A stretch of DNA of 17,170 nt from Syntrophomonas sp. UBA5432 (lineage in GTDB: Bacteria > Bacillota > Syntrophomonadia > Syntrophomonadales > Syntrophomonadaceae). The stretch spans positions 1-17,170 of the forward strand of contig DIRQ01000059.1 in assembly GCA_002424365.1 (NCBI GenBank). The letters are read 5' to 3'. Below are positions 8,043 to 14,166 of this stretch, piece after piece. The notes beneath the pieces are model-generated. The model was not told the origin of the DNA and made no database searches. It was given only the letters and a program-made list of their open reading frames with translations. Numbering within the stretch: position 1 is the first letter of the stretch; each line of letters opens with the position of its first letter. A program made the translations under genes and the position numbers.

Positions 8043-8098
8043 TGTCACTCTGAGCGATAGCTAAGAGTTAGATCCTTCGGCTTTGCCTCAGGATGACA
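8043..8098. repeat. Imperfect inverted-repeat element
   Basis: TGTCACTCTGAGCG at the left end pairs imperfectly with GCCTCAGGATGACA at the right end, enclosing GATCCTTCGGCTTTGC-type sequence. This closely resembles the dispersed TGTCATTCTGAGCG...CTCAGGATGACA elements I recall from intergenic regions of many bacteria. Neither side has a uridine tract, so it is not called a terminator. Confidence 0.6.
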
Positions 8099-8192
8099 AC
8101 CGTAAATTACCCTGTAATTTATGAGAAACACTAATCAAAATCCTCATATAACTGTTCTCTCTGTGATTAACATAAATCTTAAAGTGAGTGGT

Positions 8193-8211
8193 TCACCATA
8201 GGTCATGGTGA
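8193..8211. other. Short perfect hairpin
   Basis: TCACCAT (8193-8199) pairs with ATGGTGA (8205-8211) around a five-base loop. An overlapping alternative, GTGA...TCAC, exists just to its left. There is no uridine tract. It may contribute to the 3' end of the Memo-AMMECR1 transcript. Confidence 0.35.
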
Positions 8212-8223
8212 CACATATCATAA

Positions 8224-8256
8224 GCCACCAGGAGGGCGCACTGCTCCCCTGGCGGC
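8224..8256 (-). terminator. GC-rich hairpin downstream of the Memo-AMMECR1 gene
   Basis: GCCACCAGG (8224-8232) pairs with CCTGGCGGC (8248-8256) with one A/C mismatch. It begins 14 bases past the TAA. No T-run follows on the minus strand, so it may protect or pause the transcript end rather than be a classical intrinsic terminator. Confidence 0.45.
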
Positions 8257-8269
8257 AGGGCAGGTTCTT

Positions 8270-9664
8270 TTACTTATACCGAATTACTTCAAAGCGTTCG
8301 ATTTTATAGTCCTCGGAGGTGGAAATGCCGGCTTTGTTAAGGGCGATATAGAGCTGTTCCTCCACCGTATCTACACCCTCCAGGTCCGGCAGCAGTAACC
8401 CCCGCCGGTTGCCTTTGCTGACAATTACCCCATATTTTTTAGGGTCTAAATCTTCCCGGCTGCAGGGTTCAGCTGCCCCCAGTACATCTACCGAATAGAT
8501 TATATCATCTAACTCCGCAGCTTCAACCGGCGCAAAACGCGGGTCATTGCTCCCGGCACTGATGGCATTATGAGCTATTTCCTGAGCCAGATCGCCATAG
8601 ACTGCAGAGGTGGTACCAATACAACCTCGTAGTTGGCCATTTTTTTTCAGTGACACAAAAGCCCCTGCTTTCTGCCCGCGCAACTCTTTCATTTCCGGGG
8701 GCAGAGAGAGAATCTTCCGGTTATAGGTGTAGTTTTCCAGAATCATGCGGGCCCAGCGTACCGGAATACTTTCGTTTTCCCGGCTTGCCTGTATCTTATC
8801 TCTCCGCTTTTGCTGCAATTCTTCCATCAAACTCTTACTTTCCTCCCCAGGGAGAAATCCTGCCGTCAAATAACCTACCCCAAACGGACCTTCATAGCTA
8901 AAAACCCGGGAGGTAAATTTTCTTCCATCTAAAGCCCCAAACATTATGACCAACGAGCGATAACCGCATTCACCAGCATTATCGCGAAGTTGTTCTGGCA
9001 TATCAAGAAAAGAGTGGACATCACCTGCCGCCAGGAGCTTTTTAACCTCGGCATCAAACTGCTGCCCATCGGGATGATAATCATAGGGGCCCTCATCTTT
9101 TAGCCGGTGTGACATATCACCGGAAGCTACGATTGCTACCCGCCTTCCTAGAGCCTTAGCGGCATTGCGTATAAGGGTACCGAAACTAAACAGTTCCAGT
9201 ATAGACAGGTAAGCAACACTGATAGCAACTACATTGACATTGCTTAGGCCGGCTTCCTGAAAATAATATAAAGGTACCATTATACCGTGATCAAGTCCGG
9301 GATTAAGTTGATTATAAAGAGCAGTTTCTTTATCCAGAATCACGAAATTTATATTTGCCGAACTGGCCCGGTGGGCTATTTCCTGCAGCAATTCATTATC
9401 ATTTTGACAGCTCGTCCTTTTATTATGGTTGCCAAAATCGCTGAAATCACCTTCTAACGTAACTTCTGACAAGGCTGAGACCGCATCGGAAAATACATTA
9501 CCATGCGGGGTTAGAAAAACAACCGTTTCCGGATAGCTATCAACCAGTTCTCTGGCCATCTGCTGCATCCCCTCAACAGTTGCTGCCACATCCTGGATAC
9601 GCTCGCCACCAATCTCTGGAATTAGCAAGGGGGGATGGGGTGACAGTGCTGCATAGGTAATCAT
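8270..9664 (-). CDS. AmmeMemoRadiSam system fusion protein: Memo (LigB-like) plus AMMECR1 domains
   Basis: This 464-residue protein joins two of the three parts of the AmmeMemoRadiSam set. Residues 1 to about 270 form a Memo/LigB-type domain with the expected SPHPPLL (H10), TPHGN (H54), DHG (H126), SGDMSHRL (H186) and ECG (C233) positions. A charged linker (about 275-300) leads to a C-terminal AMMECR1 domain (about 300-464) with the hallmark LRGCIG at 345-350. Human MEMO1 binds metal and resembles extradiol dioxygenases, but I know of no established activity for this bacterial set. The protein is cytoplasmic. AAGGAGG precedes the ATG at ideal spacing. It follows cwlD by 28 bases, so the two are probably cotranscribed. 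The radical SAM partner is encoded separately at 678-1673. Confidence 0.93.
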   Translation of the reverse strand: MITYAALSPHPPLLIPEIGGERIQDVAATVEGMQQMARELVDSYPETVVFLTPHGNVFSDAVSALSEVTLEGDFSDFGNHNKRTSCQNDNELLQEIAHRASSANINFVILDKETALYNQLNPGLDHGIMVPLYYFQEAGLSNVNVVAISVAYLSILELFSFGTLIRNAAKALGRRVAIVASGDMSHRLKDEGPYDYHPDGQQFDAEVKKLLAAGDVHSFLDMPEQLRDNAGECGYRSLVIMFGALDGRKFTSRVFSYEGPFGVGYLTAGFLPGEESKSLMEELQQKRRDKIQASRENESIPVRWARMILENYTYNRKILSLPPEMKELRGQKAGAFVSLKKNGQLRGCIGTTSAVYGDLAQEIAHNAISAGSNDPRFAPVEAAELDDIIYSVDVLGAAEPCSREDLDPKKYGVIVSKGNRRGLLLPDLEGVDTVEEQLYIALNKAGISTSEDYKIERFEVIRYK

Positions 9665-9692
9665 AAGTATCTTACCTCCTTATAACCTAGAT

Positions 9693-10430
9693 TTACGGAG
9701 TATCCTTATTACTGCCAGTTTCTATAAGCTGAGATTGGGCAACTCCAGAAAAGATAGCAAAAGCCAGTTTGGATTGATAGCTGCTATCAGCCAGTAATGC
9801 TGCCTCCCCGGGATTAGATATAAACCCCGTTTCAATAAGTATTGCCGGCATCTTAGTATGATTCAGTACGAAATAACCGCCGGGTGCCGCTTTACGTTTA
9901 GTATTCCCCAGAGTCTTAACTAATTCCTTCTGAACTGCCGTAGCAACTATTTTACTGGCTTCATCTTTTGGCTTATAAAAGGTTTGGGCACCACTCCATA
10001 CGGTATTAGGAACAGCATTAGTATGAATGCTTATATATAAGTCAGCCCGGGCCTGGTTGGCTTTTTGTACCCGCCTTTTCATATCTTCACGTTTATGCTG
10101 GCCTATAGTACCGGTAAATTCGTCTCCCGCCAAATCGCTTTCATTTTCTCGCAGCATTATTACCATAGCTCCAGCCTGGCTTAAATTATGGGCTAGTTTC
10201 TTGCTTATCTGCAGGGTAATATCACTTTCTATATACTCGCCCCGGGTAGCCCCTTGATCCAATCCGCCATGACCAGGATCAATAACAATTACTTTATTAG
10301 CCACCCCGTAAGATAATACTGTTTGTTCGGGTAATGGTTGAGCAGGTATTAACATAAACATCAGTGCCAGGGCTAATACCCCGGCAATAGTCAACCGAGC
10401 TTTTCTCTTAGAAATCAAATATATTTTCAT
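9693..10430 (-). CDS. cwlD: N-acetylmuramoyl-L-alanine amidase, CwlD type
   Basis: This 245-residue Amidase_3 zinc hydrolase cleaves the lactoyl-alanine amide bond in peptidoglycan. In spore formers CwlD acts in making cortex muramic-delta-lactam. Residues about 12-30 form one hydrophobic N-terminal segment (TIAGVLALALMFMLIP), an export signal or membrane anchor. Zinc and catalytic residues are visible: H54 in DPGHGG, E68 in GEYIESD, H136 in SIHTNA and E200 in LIETGF. No extra wall-binding domain is present, which fits CwlD rather than a housekeeping autolysin. The position after rplM-rpsI matches the Bacillus neighbourhood. A strong terminator separates it from rpsI, so it needs its own promoter; none was clear in 10431-10640. 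The ribosome binding site is weak, near GATAGTAAG. Confidence 0.88.
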   Translation of the reverse strand: MKIYLISKRKARLTIAGVLALALMFMLIPAQPLPEQTVLSYGVANKVIVIDPGHGGLDQGATRGEYIESDITLQISKKLAHNLSQAGAMVIMLRENESDLAGDEFTGTIGQHKREDMKRRVQKANQARADLYISIHTNAVPNTVWSGAQTFYKPKDEASKIVATAVQKELVKTLGNTKRKAAPGGYFVLNHTKMPAILIETGFISNPGEAALLADSSYQSKLAFAIFSGVAQSQLIETGSNKDTP

Positions 10431-10640
10431 TCTTACTATCTACCCCTGACATATTGTTTTGTTACTTACTTATATATGCACAGGAGATACGAATTAAGAA
10501 TATGGTGTAACAGTGATAGAGTTAAATTTTTGAATTATCGTTAAAATGTACCCTGCAGGGCGCGCTGGTATTCGCTAACGCTCACCCGCCACTTGTGAAA
10601 ATTGAGCTGATAGATCTTGGTCTATTTTCTTGTTAGAATT
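10431..10640 (-). other. cwlD upstream region
   Basis: No gene is seen. The region contains the palindrome CCCTGCAGGG and a segment (about 10575-10600, with CCACTTGTGAAAAT) that looks like a decayed hairpin arm of the window's repeat family (CCACTTATGAAAAT). No sporulation sigma-factor promoter with correct spacing could be fixed. Confidence 0.35.
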
Positions 10641-10670
10641 AAAAAACCTCCCCGATAATCGAGGAGGTTT
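10641..10670 (-). terminator. Intrinsic terminator of rplM-rpsI
   Basis: On the minus strand AAACCTCC pairs with GGAGGTTT, the stem extends by CGA/TCG around a short loop, and six Ts follow (10646-10641). It begins a few bases past the rpsI stop. Confidence 0.93.
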
Positions 10671-10673
10671 GTT

Positions 10674-11066
10674 TTAGCGCTTGGAGTACTGTGGAGCTTT
10701 TCTAGCCTTATGCAGACCGTATTTCTTTCTTTCCTTCATTCGCTGATCACGGGTAAGAAAACCATTTCTTCTTAACAATGGTCTGAGATCCGGACTAGCT
10801 TCTACGAGTGCCCGCGCTATACCCAGCTGGATAGCGCCTGCCTGACCAGTTACTCCACCACCGTGTACACGGCAGATTACATCAAACCGCCCCAGCATAT
10901 CACTTACAACCAGAGGCTGCTGGACGATCAGGCGGCTGGTCTGGTTGGGAAAGAAATCTTCAAAAGTTCTATTGTTTATAGTAATCTTGCCATCTCCCGG
11001 AACTAATCTTACCCTGGCGACAGCTTCCTTTCTTCTTCCGGTTCCCCAGTATTGTACCTTTGCCAT
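10674..11066 (-). CDS. rpsI: 30S ribosomal protein S9 (uS9)
   Basis: This 130-residue protein is full length for the bacterial family. It has the N-terminal YWGTGRRKEAVARVRL motif, the GGGVTGQAGAIQLGIARAL core and the basic C-terminal tail ending KAPQYSKR, which reaches the ribosomal P site in known structures. The ATG has AAGGAGGG five bases upstream. Only 11 bases separate it from rplM, so the pair is cotranscribed and ends at a strong terminator. Confidence 0.99.
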   Translation of the reverse strand: MAKVQYWGTGRRKEAVARVRLVPGDGKITINNRTFEDFFPNQTSRLIVQQPLVVSDMLGRFDVICRVHGGGVTGQAGAIQLGIARALVEASPDLRPLLRRNGFLTRDQRMKERKKYGLHKARKAPQYSKR

Positions 11067-11077
11067 GACGACCCTCC

Positions 11078-11512
11078 TTAACCTCTTAATTCACGAACTA
11101 CCGGTTTTTGTGCTTGGTGGGGATGAGTACCTCCCCGATAAACCTTAAGCTTCTTCAACATCCTGGCTCCCAAGCGGTTTTTAGGTAGCATACCTTTTAC
11201 AGCTATTTCTATCGCTTTCTCCGGTTTCTTTTGCATCAGCAAGCGGTAGGTCATTTCTTTCAACCCACCGGGATAGCCGGAGTGGTGGCGGTACTTCTTC
11301 TGATCAAGTTTGTTGCCGGTAAGCTGAATTCTATCTGCATTAATAACGACCACAAAATCACCTGTATCAACATGTGGGGTGTAAGTAGGCTTATGTTTTC
11401 CCCTCAAAATGGAGGCAACTTCAGAAGACAATCTGCCCAGAGTCTGGTCCGTAGCATCTATAACATACCAGGAACGTACTACTTCGTTGGGCTTGGCCAT
11501 ATACGTTTTCAC
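11078..11512 (-). CDS. rplM: 50S ribosomal protein L13 (uL13)
   Basis: This 144-residue protein is full length. It has the family signatures SWYVIDATDQTLGRLSSEVA, RGKHKPTYTPH and KGMLPKNRLG, and the ending YRGGTHPHQAQKPVVRELRG. The start is the GTG at 11512, giving the MKTYMAKP opening usual in clostridial L13, with GGAGGG six bases upstream. The reading frame stays open to 11620, but that extension has no homology to L13 and covers the leader. L13 is an early-assembling large-subunit protein. The gene has its own consensus promoter and a probable autoregulatory leader. Confidence 0.98.
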   Translation of the reverse strand: MKTYMAKPNEVVRSWYVIDATDQTLGRLSSEVASILRGKHKPTYTPHVDTGDFVVVINADRIQLTGNKLDQKKYRHHSGYPGGLKEMTYRLLMQKKPEKAIEIAVKGMLPKNRLGARMLKKLKVYRGGTHPHQAQKPVVRELRG

Positions 11513-11604
11513 GTCTTTCCCTCCTGACCTAAACAAATCCAATTTTTGTCCCCAATCCAAACCTGTTAACGGGGCAGGAAACAGGTATAGATATAAAGAC
11601 TGCC
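11513..11604 (-). ncRNA. Probable L13 leader (ribosomal protein autoregulatory RNA)
   Basis: A 5' untranslated region of about 90 bases lies between the promoter and the rplM GTG. ACCTGTT (11586-11580) pairs with AACAGGT (11567-11561). The loop of this hairpin carries CTGCC (11577-11573), which is complementary to GGCAG at the very 5' end (11604-11600) and so allows a pseudoknot. A competing CCCC/GGGG pairing also exists. Firmicutes have a described L13 leader upstream of rplM-rpsI. The position fits; I cannot verify the consensus without a covariance search. Confidence 0.6.
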
Positions 11605-11609
11605 TTTTA

Positions 11610-11639
11610 ATAATAGCCAAATTAACCTGCCCTTGTCAA
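11610..11639 (-). promoter_or_regulatory. Sigma-A promoter of rplM-rpsI
   Basis: On the minus strand a perfect TTGACA (11639-11634) is followed after 18 bases by TATTAT (11615-11610). Transcription would start near 11604, giving a leader of about 90 bases. This is the strongest promoter match noticed in the window. Confidence 0.85.
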
Positions 11640-11671
11640 TAAAACCCCGCCACTTTCTCAAATTTTCTTTT

Positions 11672-11907
11672 AAATAAACCCCTCACTCCTTACCCCTCAC
11701 TCTAAACAACTAATCAAGCTCTCAATTCGAAGTTATTTACAAGACAACTTAGTTATCAGCACCTATTTTCTAATTAACCAGCCATGAGCGCCAAGCACAC
11801 ACAACCACTTATGAAAATAGTGGTCGGGGTTAGTTTATTTTAAAAAACAATCTGTGTTAATCATAAAAAATCAGTGTTATCTGTGTCTATTAAATTCTAT
11901 TTTCTTA
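11672..11907 (-). repeat. Dispersed 3'-end repeat, full copy after truA
   Basis: The copy starts two bases after the truA TAA. In the transcript sense it begins GAAAATAGAATTTAATAGAC, then has ACAGAT/ACTGAT-type short repeats and a cloverleaf-like segment. Outer stem TTAACC (11774-11779) pairs with GGTTAG (11828-11833), and inner hairpin ACCACT (11804-11809) with AGTGGT (11819-11824). A tail follows, ending in a purine-rich run (pyrimidine on plus, around 11680-11705). Related copies are at 588-677, 13870-14166 and 17000-17170. Confidence 0.8.
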
Positions 11908-12642
11908 TTAATATTCTACCTCCATCAGGTAAAGCCCCTGGGGAGGGACGGTGGGGCCGGCCTGGGAGCGGTCCTGGGCGGCAATAATATACATCATGGT
12001 TTCAGGTTGGTAATTACCTCTCCCTATTTCTAATAGAGTACCCATGATAATCCGTACCATATTATATAAGAAGCCATCCGCCTGAATTTCCATACGCAGG
12101 AAGGGTTCCTCTTCCACTAGACTACAGCGATATATACTGCGCTCAAATGTTTTGACACTGGAGCCACTGGCGCAAAAGGATTTGAAATTATGCCTGCCCT
12201 CTAGTAACTGACAGGCTGCCTGCATAGCTGCTACATCTAAAAAATCTATATTATGTAGAGCATAATTACGATAAAATATGTGCCCCTTGTTCTGCCGGTA
12301 AATTATGTAATGATAGGTTTTGCTCCGGGCATCGAAACGCGGATGGAATTGGGGAATGCACTCACTACTTTCAATAATCTGAATATCCGCCGGCAAAAAA
12401 CTATTGAGAGCAAATTTCCATTTATCGCCGGGAATGCTGGTTAGCGTATCAAAAGCAATAACTTGTCCTAGAGCATGAACCCCTGAGTCGGTACGACCAG
12501 CACAAATAATTGATACATCCTCACCGGTAAGATGCTGTATTCCCTTTTCCAGTTCCGCCTGTACCGTATTAGCATTATGCTGTATCTGAAAACCGTGATA
12601 CCTGCTGCCATCATACTCTACCGTCATTCTTATTCTGACCAA
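11908..12642 (-). CDS. truA: tRNA pseudouridine(38-40) synthase TruA
   Basis: This 244-residue enzyme isomerises uridines 38-40 in the tRNA anticodon stem-loop. The catalytic aspartate is D52 in CAGRTDSGVHALGQ. Other family blocks are VEYDGSRYHGFQ at the N terminus, RFDARSKTYHYIIY mid-protein and DGFLYNMVRIIMGTLLEIG near 180-200. The start is TTG at 12642, supported by AAGGAGG six bases upstream; an in-frame ATG five codons later lacks a site. It follows the PhaC-like gene by 22 bases, so the two are probably cotranscribed. A repeat copy lies just past its TAA, before the separate rplM promoter. Confidence 0.97.
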   Translation of the reverse strand: MVRIRMTVEYDGSRYHGFQIQHNANTVQAELEKGIQHLTGEDVSIICAGRTDSGVHALGQVIAFDTLTSIPGDKWKFALNSFLPADIQIIESSECIPQFHPRFDARSKTYHYIIYRQNKGHIFYRNYALHNIDFLDVAAMQAACQLLEGRHNFKSFCASGSSVKTFERSIYRCSLVEEEPFLRMEIQADGFLYNMVRIIMGTLLEIGRGNYQPETMMYIIAAQDRSQAGPTVPPQGLYLMEVEY

Positions 12643-12664
12643 ATGTATCCTCCTTATATAATCA

Positions 12665-13783
12665 TTATATAGCTAATTTTAATACTTCATTTACAGCGGT
12701 CCAATCCTCCCGCAGTGCTTCTGTCCCCATCAGGGTGCCAATATGCCCACCTTCAGTCAAAATTTCCACTACGTCTTCTGGAGAAGTACTGATATAATTT
12801 TTTAAAGCAAAAGCTTGAGCCGGAGGAGTAATATGATCCTTTTTCCCGGCCATTATTATTACCGGGCAAGTGATATTGCGCAAATCTACCGGACGTCCGT
12901 CCAGTTTGAAACTACCCGGTTTTGTAAGATTGTTCTCTTTGAATATGTTTTTAATAATATCCAGATAAAATTTGCCCGGCAGCATCTGGGTATACTCATA
13001 CCAATTTTCAAAATGGACAAAACGCTTGATTGCTTCGTTATCATCGTCCTCAATCATCTTCCACAGGCGAAAGTATTTACGCACATAGTGCTCCTCAACC
13101 TGCATGTTCTTAAATCCCCAAAGAATGTAATTACCGGACATTAGCCCCTGGTGAGTAGATACCAGAAACTCGAAAAACTTCATCGGTAGTTGGGCATCCT
13201 CTACTATATCGGAGGGGGCGGCATAGACATCTACAGGTGCCGCTGCAGTAACCAAAGTAGATATTTTATCCTGAAAAAGGGAGGTGTAAATGCTGGCCTG
13301 CCATCCCCCCTGACATTGCCCTACCAAGTGTATTTTATAGATGCCGGTACGCTTACGTATTTCATTAACTGCCTCATCAGTCAAACGGATTATATCATTC
13401 ATACCCAAATCTTTGAACTCCGGGGTGGCTGAAATCCATTGAGCCACGTAGACGTCATAGCCATAACGCTGGAAAACCCGGACCAGGCTCTGAGCTGGTG
13501 AGTAATCGGCCAAATTAGAATGATGGCCGGCCTGAGGTGGTAAAATTAATACTGGTCGTTTAGCATCACTATGCCAACGGTTTGGGAAATGTCGAAGGCA
13601 CAGGGTCTGATGTTCATAAATAATATTATTAAGGGTTGACCACTCCGGATTTGGATTTCGTATCTGGTGCAAAATATCCAGGTAGCGAACGGTTCGAGAC
13701 ACATTACGCCAATAAGGATTGATTTGCTGCCAGTAATCCATAGACCTGCCCCAGCACTGCTGCTGGTATTCCAGCATATTCAT
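12665..13783 (-). CDS. PhaC-like alpha/beta-fold enzyme (poly-3-hydroxyalkanoate synthase family)
   Basis: With the chosen ATG at 13783 (AGGAGG seven bases upstream) the protein has 372 residues, close to the size of class III PhaC subunits. The frame stays open to 13837 but those 18 codons cover the ribosome binding site. It keeps the PhaC signature ADYSPAQSLVRVF, the lipase-like box GQCQGG with cysteine as nucleophile (C157), the acid in AGKKDHITPP (D316) and the histidine in GGHIGTLMG (H347). PHA synthases polymerise 3-hydroxyacyl-CoA at granule surfaces. No PhaE, PhaR or phasin gene is seen here, so a different acyltransferase or hydrolase role is possible. It lies downstream of an acyl-CoA ligase homologue and 22 bases before truA. 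It sits inside an otherwise conserved housekeeping order. Confidence 0.82.
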   Translation of the reverse strand: MNMLEYQQQCWGRSMDYWQQINPYWRNVSRTVRYLDILHQIRNPNPEWSTLNNIIYEHQTLCLRHFPNRWHSDAKRPVLILPPQAGHHSNLADYSPAQSLVRVFQRYGYDVYVAQWISATPEFKDLGMNDIIRLTDEAVNEIRKRTGIYKIHLVGQCQGGWQASIYTSLFQDKISTLVTAAAPVDVYAAPSDIVEDAQLPMKFFEFLVSTHQGLMSGNYILWGFKNMQVEEHYVRKYFRLWKMIEDDDNEAIKRFVHFENWYEYTQMLPGKFYLDIIKNIFKENNLTKPGSFKLDGRPVDLRNITCPVIIMAGKKDHITPPAQAFALKNYISTSPEDVVEILTEGGHIGTLMGTEALREDWTAVNEVLKLAI

Positions 13784-13869
13784 AAACAGTCCTCCTAATT
13801 GTGAAGTGGGAAGTTGGAAAGGAGACTTCCACTCCAAGTAATTAGTTCAAATTCTTGACTCAAGTTATT

Positions 13870-13985
13870 TCCATGACCTTAAGGCCCACAACTATCTATG
13901 AAGATAGAACCTGCGGTGTAAAGTCTATTTAATTTTTATTTTAAAAATTCAGTGTCCTTCATAGTATTCAGTGTCCATTTTCATA
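13870..13985 (-). repeat. Degenerate repeat copy between the ligase and PhaC-like genes
   Basis: This half-copy shows the same order of parts as the fuller copies: CCATGAC near the start, an AACTAT...GAA...ATAG hairpin (CTATCT 13892-13897 with AGATAG 13902-13907), an AT-rich TTTTATTTTAAAAA stretch, and two TCAGTGTCC motifs. It ends where the next copy begins, so two copies lie in tandem. Confidence 0.6.
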
Positions 13986-14166
13986 TTAACCCGTTATGTC
14001 TGCTAGGCACACGCAACCACTGATGAAAATAGCAGCTGGGGTTAAGTTGTATTTTAAAAAAATCAGTGTAAATCATAGGAAATCAGCTACATTAATGGCG
14101 ACCCTAGGGAGCATCTGTGTGCCCTGTGGGTATGTTATCTGTGTCTATTAACATTCTATTTTCATA
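13986..14166 (-). repeat. Dispersed 3'-end repeat copy after the acyl-CoA ligase gene, with insertion
   Basis: Outer stem TTAACCC (13986-13992) pairs perfectly with GGGTTAA (14039-14045). An inner CTG/CAG hairpin encloses ATGAAAATAG. Compared with the truA copy, 46 extra bases (14087-14132) interrupt the AATCAG|TGTTATCTGTGTC junction. The match to the truA copy runs up to within a few bases of the ligase TAG. Confidence 0.78.

Larger units (their letters stand above)
7767..8269. other. 503-base intergenic region with repeats and hairpins, no gene
   Basis: The gap between the Memo-AMMECR1 stop and the regulator start holds, from high to low coordinate, a GC-rich hairpin just past the Memo-AMMECR1 stop, a short perfect hairpin, an imperfect inverted repeat of a widespread bacterial type, an AT-rich stretch, and a pair of direct repeats upstream of the regulator. 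No convincing -35/-10 pair for the regulator could be fixed by eye. No open frame here has coding character. Confidence 0.65.

Noticed and set aside
10431..10520. Sporulation sigma-E/sigma-G promoter for cwlD
   Set aside because: A CATATATAA-like -10 and an ATATT-like -35 can be picked out, but the spacing of about 20 bases is too long for sigma-E and the match is weak.
11513..11620. Upstream extension of the rplM frame
   Set aside because: The 36 extra codons are unlike L13 and overlap the leader and promoter. GTG 11512 has a GGAGGG site and gives the usual MKTYMAKP start.
13784..13837. Upstream extension of the PhaC-like frame
   Set aside because: It spans the AGGAGG ribosome binding site of the ATG at 13783 and part of an inverted repeat.
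13870..14166. CRISPR-like array
   Set aside because: The repeated units vary, are docked on gene ends, and lack uniform repeats and spacers; no cas gene is present.
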